Shown here: piece by piece, positions 58,265 to 64,000 of the stretch | Position numbering within the stretch: the first letter of the stretch is position 1 | Layout: every line of letters starts with the position of its first letter | Source of the DNA: Obelidium mucronatum | Taxonomy: Eukaryota; Chytridiomycota; Chytridiomycetes; Chytridiales; Chytriomycetaceae | Assembly: GCA_025765595.1 (NCBI GenBank) | Contig: JAIVFH010000088.1 | Coordinates: 1 to 64,000, forward strand | Length of the DNA: 64,000 bases | Direction of reading: 5' to 3' | Notes under the pieces: generated by a model | Seen by the model: only the letters and a program-made list of their open reading frames with translations | Databases searched by the model: none | Told to the model about the DNA's origin: nothing | Translations under genes and position numbers: made by a program

Positions 58265-60490
58265 ATGCTTCTCTCTATCCTCAGTGTGGCACTCTCCACC
58301 CTTTCCTCAGTCAACGCCCTTGCCAACCCACCTGTCGACAAGGTCGTTGGCGGCTACGTTCTCTTTGGGGACCCAACGAAGCTGGCTTTGCTTGCCCAAA
58401 ACGCTGCCACCTTGCCAGTCAACCGTCTCTGGTTGTCTTTTGTGCGTCCAGACATGTACTACGAGCCAGGTTCCAACACTCTCGCTGGTGTTGGGTTGAA
58501 CTACAACAACACTCAAGCTGACTTTGGTTTTGCTGAAATCAAGAAATACACGCAACAGCTTCAAGCTGGAGGTGTTGAAGTTTTCTTGTCTATGGGTGGA
58601 TGGGACTACAACTGTTGGTGAGAGAACCCACCCGAAATCACATGAATCACATGACTCATCCTTATTTCTAATTCCAAAAACGATAGGCCATATGCGTATG
58701 CAAAGTACTCTATCGACAACTACTCTCACTCCAGCCCAACATACCAATCTACCATCCAGAAATACGGAGGAGGCAACTTTGCATCGTGTAACGAAGCGAA
58801 CCAGTTCTGTTACGCTTGGTAAGTAGAAACAGCACTCTGAACTTCATCTGAACGGGAAGCTTATGATGTTTTTTTTTTACACAGTGAACCACCGTCCAAC
58901 GGAAACACTTTCGATTCCTTCACCATCTTCCCAGAACCAGGAAACAGTGCTCTCTGGAAGCAGGCACAAGATTATGTGCGTTCCAACAACAACTTGGGTG
59001 TTGCCCCAGTCTGGCACCCTGAGTTGCTCGGTGGCCAAAAGTACAACGGATTCACTGTTCCAGGAAACCCAACTTGGGCCAACAAGGGCCGTGACCCATA
59101 CGAAGATCTTGTCCTTCTTGCCAAGGACTTGGGTCTTGATGGAGTTGACATTGACTACGAAGAATTCTGGCATGCCGACATGTTCAAGACTGACAGCTCC
59201 GCGGGCAAAGATTGCTCCAAGGGTGACTGCTCGTTGCTCCAAACTGTGTTCAAGTTCACTGCCATTATGCAAGACATGAGACTCGCTGTTCAAAAGCACT
59301 ACCCACAATTGAAGGTTTCTACTGCTGCCTCTGCCGCTGGTGCCTGGGCGGGTACTTGGTGGGGAGGTAACCACAAGGGACTCTCCCTTAACATGGTTCA
59401 AGCTTACCCAGACCTGGTTCAATGGATTGGCTCTGGTGCCAACGCTGGTGGTTGGAACGTTATGAGTTACGACTTGTCCAACGACCCTAAGGTTGGATGC
59501 CCAACAACCAACGCTGCTGACTGTACCTTGGACTGGACAAGTTGCCTTCTACTTGGGTCTCTACACTGCCGCTGGAATTGACGCTAACGTTGGTTACGAA
59601 ATTGGTACCCCAGCATTACCCACCAAAGTCTGTCGACGAAGCTCACCAAATGCCACTCTCCAACGACCTTGCTGGAAAAATTTTGTCCAACACTCAACCG
59701 TACTACAAGGGAGGATTCTTCTGGGAACTCTTCAAGGAACAAGGAACCGCTGCTGACGTGTACGTTAACCTCTTGGCCCAAAATCTCTGTAAGGTTGTCT
59801 TGGGTGCAAACACTCCACGTTGCGCTGGTTCTCTTCCAATCTTGAACGACCCACTCTTGCCAGGATCTTCCTACAACTGTTCCCATCACTTCTCCACCAA
59901 ACCGACCACCACCTGCTGGAAAGCCAAACTGTTACCCTCCATTCAACGCTACTGAACAATACAAGGCGGAGTCAACTGTCAGTTACCAGGGTTACAACTA
60001 CAAGGCCAAGTTCTGGGTCAACCTGGGTACCGTTCCAGGTGAGAAGAGTGCAAATGGTGAAGCTTGGGTCCAGGAAGCTTTGTGTAAGGCCACTGGCGGA
60101 GCTACCACGACCACTACCACTACCACCACTACTGCCAAGCCAAGTACTACTACTACCACCACAACTACAACCGCTAAGCCAACCACTACCACTGCTAAGC
60201 CATCCACTACCACAACCACCACCACCACCACCGTCAAGCCAACTTCCACCACCACTGTGAAGCCAACTACCACCACTACTACCACCACAGTCAAGCCAGC
60301 GACCACCACTGCCAAACCCACTACCACCACCACCACCACCACCACCACCAAGGCTGCTGCCACAACCACCACATCATCTGGAGGCCCAGTTGTTGGTCAA
60401 CCATGTACTGGAGGAGAAAGTAAATGTTCTGCCAATACCATGTACTACTGTCTCGGATCTGCTTGGATCGTTTGGTACGTTGGTTGCTGA
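58265..60490 (+). CDS. Secreted GH18 chitinase with CBM5/12- and CBM19-like modules (three frame breaks)
   Basis: Three exons: 58265-58617, 58687-58818, 58885-60490. A signal peptide (about 1-18) is followed by a GH18 barrel with the catalytic DGVDIDYE motif (acid Glu about residue 254) and the SMGGW strand. Then come a CBM5/12-like module (YQGYNYKAKFWVNLGTVPG), a long Thr/Pro/Lys linker and a C-terminal CBM19-like cysteine module (CTGGESKC ... YYCLGSAW ... GC). It should hydrolyse chitin outside the cell or in the wall. The frame breaks three times by one extra base each (about 59537, 59616, 59895); the net shift is zero and homology resumes after each, so sequence error is likelier than a true pseudogene. 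The linker is too repetitive to trust in length. Confidence 0.85.
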
Positions 60491-60733
60491 TGAGAATAGA
60501 ATCCCTTTTTTTTTGCCAGCGGTTATTTGGTTACCCTTTTTTATTATTGGAACAAAAGCTATGATTAAAAAAAATAAAAAAGAAGCTTATTATTATGTAA
60601 TTTTCTTTTTTCGTGTTTTGTTCTCTGATGTGTTCTCTGATGTGTAATACTCTTGTGATGCTCGCTGTTTGAATAGACCAAGAAACAACTTTGAAATAAA
60701 GAAATAATAAATAACCAACACACCGCCGCAAAC

Positions 60734-63700
60734 ATGACACACTCGCTGTATTCGCTCTCCGCGCAGCTTGAGGGCCACTCGCAGGACGTGCGTCTTTCGT
60801 TGTGTTCCGCACGCGCTAACGCTGACGCCCGCAGGTCAAGGCGCTCGCAGCCGACGCGCACGCGCAGGCGGCCGCCGAGCAGACGCTGTTTTCGGCGTCG
60901 CGCGACGGGCGCGTGCTGCGGTGGACGCGCGGGGCGGCGGCGCCGGGCTTCCAGCTGCGCAACGCGGCGGCGACGCACGCGCACTTTGCGAACTCGCTCG
61001 CCGTCCTCGCGCCGACGCCCGCCCACCCCGCCGGGCTCGTCGCCAGCGGCTCGCAGGACAAGAGCGTCGCCGTCGCCGATCCGCGCGCCGACGCCGACGC
61101 AGAGCCGCTGTTTGTGCTGCTGGGCCACGAGGACAACGTGAGCGCCCTGGCCGTCGACGGCGCGACCGGCGGCATTATTTCAGGCAGCTGGGACAAGTAA
61201 TGCGGCTCGTGGTGGTGGTGTGGTGGTGACATTGGGACAGCGACCTGACTTGATTCTCGTACACAGAACCGCTAAACTCTGGGTCAATTGGGAATGTGTA
61301 CTGACGTTGAAAGGGCACGAGCAGGCTGTCTGGGCAGTCATGAGCGCAGGAGACTATGGAATTCTCACTGGTGCGTTAACCGTCTGCGTCAGAGAGAATC
61401 GAATCCGTTTAGGCACTGACTGTCTGTCACAATCAGCTTCTGCCGATAAAACCATAAAGCTTTGGAAAGATGGAAAGTGTGTTCGTACTCTTAGCAGGGC
61501 ACACAGATGCCGTACGTGCATTGGCGCCTTTGGAAGGTGTGGGATTCATTTCGGCCTCCAACGACAGGTTTCAATTGTTATTTTGAGTTAGAGATCTTTT
61601 CATTCTGAGATTTTTGTTTTCACAGCACAATCCGGGTCTGGGCGTACAGTGGCGAATGTTTGGCAGAGCTATCTGCTCACACATCGTTTGTATATGGTTT
61701 AACAATTCTTCCAGGAGGTGGATTTGCGTCTTGTGGTGAAGATCGTACAGTTCGGATTTGGAAAGCCGACGGATTGAGTAAGCACTTGCTATACCGACTT
61801 TCATAAATCTCACCAACTCCTTCCTCCAAGGTTACAAATGCGTTCAAACTATTCAACATCCCATGTACAAGCTGTGTGGTGTGTAACAGCGCTTCCAAAC
61901 GGTGATATCGCGTCTGGAGGAAGTGACGGCTGTGGTTCGAGTGTTTACCTACCAGTGAAGAACGCGCGGCCACATTGGAGCAAGTTAAAGCATTCGATGA
62001 TGCTGTTGCCAAACATCAAATTCCATCGTACGATCACGTTTTATCAAATATTAATGGAGTTTTCTAGCTAAAAAAAAACATGCCAAACAATTTAGAAATC
62101 AGGTTGGTGATGTCGACAAGACAAAGTTACCTGGAATCGAAGCATTGGCGAATCCTGGCAGACCAGATCAAGTCATCATGATTCGAAGCGGAGATCTTGT
62201 GGAAGCGCATCAATTCACTGACGGCCAATGGGTCAAGATTGGAGAAGTTGTTGACGCTGTGGGTGGAGGTCGTAAGCAAATGTACGGAGGGCGTGAATAC
62301 GATTTTGTGTTTGACATTGATATTGGAGCTGGGCAGAACCTTAAGTTGCCATACAATAACTCTGGTAAGTTCGTGATACCCGTTGTTGTTTGAATCTGCA
62401 TTTGAAACTCCATATTTTTCCAGAAAACCCATACATGGCTGCACAAAGATTCATTGATACGCATGAACTGAATCAAGACTTTTTGGATCAAATTGGAAAC
62501 TTTATCATCCAAAATGCAAAGCCCACAACAATTGGGCAAGAACTCAACAGCAATTTTGTGGATCCATTCACGGGCGCGGGGAGATATGTTCCTGGATCGG
62601 CTGCTTCTGTATCATCAGCGGCTGTAACGGCCCCTGTCGAAAATCTGTTCCCAGGCGTGTACAGTACTTTTGCGGCTATTAATTGCAAAGGAGTCAAAAC
62701 AAAGATTACGCAATTGAATGGCGATTCATCTAAAGTTGAAGTAATGAGAACGCCTTTTTGGATGATGACTTCACATTAAAACAAACCAAAAAAAACTTGG
62801 TCGTAGGGGCGCGTGTTGACTGCCGATGACCTCTCTACCTTGAGCTCTCTGTTGGATTTAATCGAGGCTGGAAAAGATAAGGTGGCGAGTAGTTTGAATC
62901 AACGCTACTGGGATGTGGTGTCCAAGATTGCATATGAATGGCCAGAATCCGTTCGGTTTCCAGGTTTTGAATTTTTGGGATTAGTGCTGCCTTTGTTCAA
63001 CATGGTTTTTTAAGCACATGTTTGTTTTTGTATTTAGGAATCGACATTATTCGTGTTTCAGTGTTGTATTCATCAGCACCACTCTCGATGGGTGGAGCTG
63101 ATCTTCTTCCCAAGTTGCTCAACAGTGCCGGATTGACGAATTCGTTTGCAGAAGTTGGGTCTGAGACGAATAAGATGCTTGCGATGCGTGCCATTGCGAA
63201 TTTTGTTGGAACAAAAGAAGGGATCGAGTACATGTACAAGAATCGCCAGACGATTGTGGATGTTTTGGGATATAAATGGAGTTTAAGTTCGAATGCGAAT
63301 TTGCGTTTGGCTGTTGCTGCTGTTTTCTTGAAGTGGGTATTTTTTTTTTTTTTTGCTGGTGGAAATATTGGTGTTCTTAACCGTTTTTTTTTTCTCATTG
63401 TAACAGTTTGACGATTGTATTGAAGGAGAGGAAGGATGATTCGTTCAGTTTCGACTTGTTGACGCATTTGCTTCAGGTTTGGCTGGCCTTTTATCATGTC
63501 CACATGAACTTACATTCCCCTACAGTTCCTTGCTGCAGAATCAGATGTAGAAAATGAATACCGTATCCTTATTGCTCTTGGAACATTGGTTTGTGTTTTG
63601 TTTTTACGTGGGGGATAGCACATTGACTCATTGACTTTGAAAATAGTTGAAGGATAACAATGTTGCACAAGAGGCTGCTGGCTTCATGGATATCAAGGCA

Positions 63701-63772
63701 GTTTTGAAAGGATCTAAAAACAAAAGTGTGGAAAAGATTGTCAAGGCTCATCGTGCGGTTTTGAAAAAGTAG
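60734..63772 (+). CDS. DOA1: PLAA/Doa1 (Ufd3), Cdc48/p97 ubiquitin cofactor
   Basis: Thirteen exons: 60734-60787, 60835-61196, 61267-61370, 61437-61567, 61626-61777, 61831-62027, 62096-62364, 62424-62740, 62807-62963, 63038-63332, 63407-63476, 63526-63588, 63647-63772. An N-terminal WD40 propeller (SGSQDKSV, SADKTIKLW, STIRVW, CGEDRTVRIW) is followed by a PFU domain (IRSGDLVEAHQF ... GREYDFVFDIDIG) and a C-terminal PUL domain that binds Cdc48/p97. Role: ubiquitin binding and turnover with Cdc48. Four single-base breaks lie in WD40 exons: an extra T near 61490, a missing C near 61862, and extra T at 61931 and 61950. Exon lengths sum to 2297, two over a multiple of three, matching the net of these four. 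Exons 7-13 are intact. Confidence 0.93.
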
Positions 63773-64000
63773 TCTTTTGGTGTGTGTGCGGCATTTTTGT
63801 ATTGTATTTGTCAAATGTACCAATTTGTCAGAATTTGTCGTTGAAACTTTTTTGGTCTTAAATTCAACTTTTTTTCAAAAATCGTGTGCCACAAGCCTTC
63901 CAAGCTCCTATAAATACAAGGCAACTCCCCCAGTGACATATGTCCATTCAAAACTTGAAAAAAAAAAAAACAGACAAACCAGAAGCTCATATGCAGGCCT
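63773..64000. promoter_or_regulatory. Intergenic with TATA box at window end
   Basis: CCTATAAATACAAGG at about 63907-63921 and an A-rich leader near 63958-63970 look like the promoter of a plus-strand gene starting beyond the window. No coding sequence is visible yet. Confidence 0.45.

Noticed and set aside
59998..60372. Val-rich open frame opposite the chitinase linker
   Set aside because: Antisense of the ACC/ACT-rich Thr linker; low complexity, no independent support.

Overview
The window is nuclear DNA of a eukaryotic microbe, most likely an early-diverging (chytrid-like) fungus. The protein genes carry many short GT-AG introns of roughly 45-110 bases. There are AATAAA-type 3' ends, a secreted GH18 chitinase with chitin-binding modules, an F-box/ankyrin-like protein and a DHA2-type MFS transporter. 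No gene here fixes the genus, so the placement is an inference.

Layout. 1-1134: 3' part of a membrane-anchored iodotyrosine deiodinase-like gene (minus). 1782-2325: two adjacent minisatellites. 2878-4785: tRNA-Ser, a divergent pair of small secreted cysteine-rich protein (CRP) genes, and tRNA-Trp. 5947-24448: a dense, ordinary gene block: aspartate/glutamate carrier, DUF4209/ERMARD-like protein, FIG4 phosphoinositide phosphatase, an unrecognised helical protein, THO1/SARNP-like export factor, PNUTS/Ppn1-like PP1 regulator with a homeodomain, MCM6, and an MFS transporter. 24449-26380: repeats and broken CRP and tRNA-Trp copies.

26745-54431 is an accessory island built as a very large inverted repeat. 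Two near-identical arms of about 9.0-9.2 kb (26745-35955 and 45419-54431) face each other across a 9.46 kb centre. Each arm carries two CRP genes, tRNAs for Glu, Pro, Leu and Val, a polyglutamine/membrane ORF, a MULE-like transposase relic and a Ty1/copia relic. The centre is a second Ty1/copia element (minus strand) with one 209-bp LTR, gag, protease, integrase, RT and RNase H. It is cut off at the left-arm junction. Its pol is split by a further insertion of about 4.27 kb with short terminal inverted repeats. That insertion contains 11 copies of a 25-bp palindrome, TTCCAATA-N9-TATTGGAA, with conserved arms and a variable centre, which I do not recognise.

54536-63772: tRNA-Trp, a MYND zinc-finger gene, tRNA-Ser, the F-box/ankyrin-like gene, a chitinase and a complete 13-exon PLAA/Doa1 gene. 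The last 230 bases hold a TATA box that may belong to a gene outside the window.

The housekeeping genes are independent of each other. The accessory part looks like one history: CRP pairs linked to tRNA-Trp multiplied as a cassette (three copies plus relics), exchanged sequence by gene conversion, and one cassette with neighbouring transposon debris was duplicated in inverted orientation beside a copia element. The deiodinase, chitinase and PLAA genes each need several single-base indels to read through, which suggests unpolished long-read sequence or, less likely, three decaying genes.
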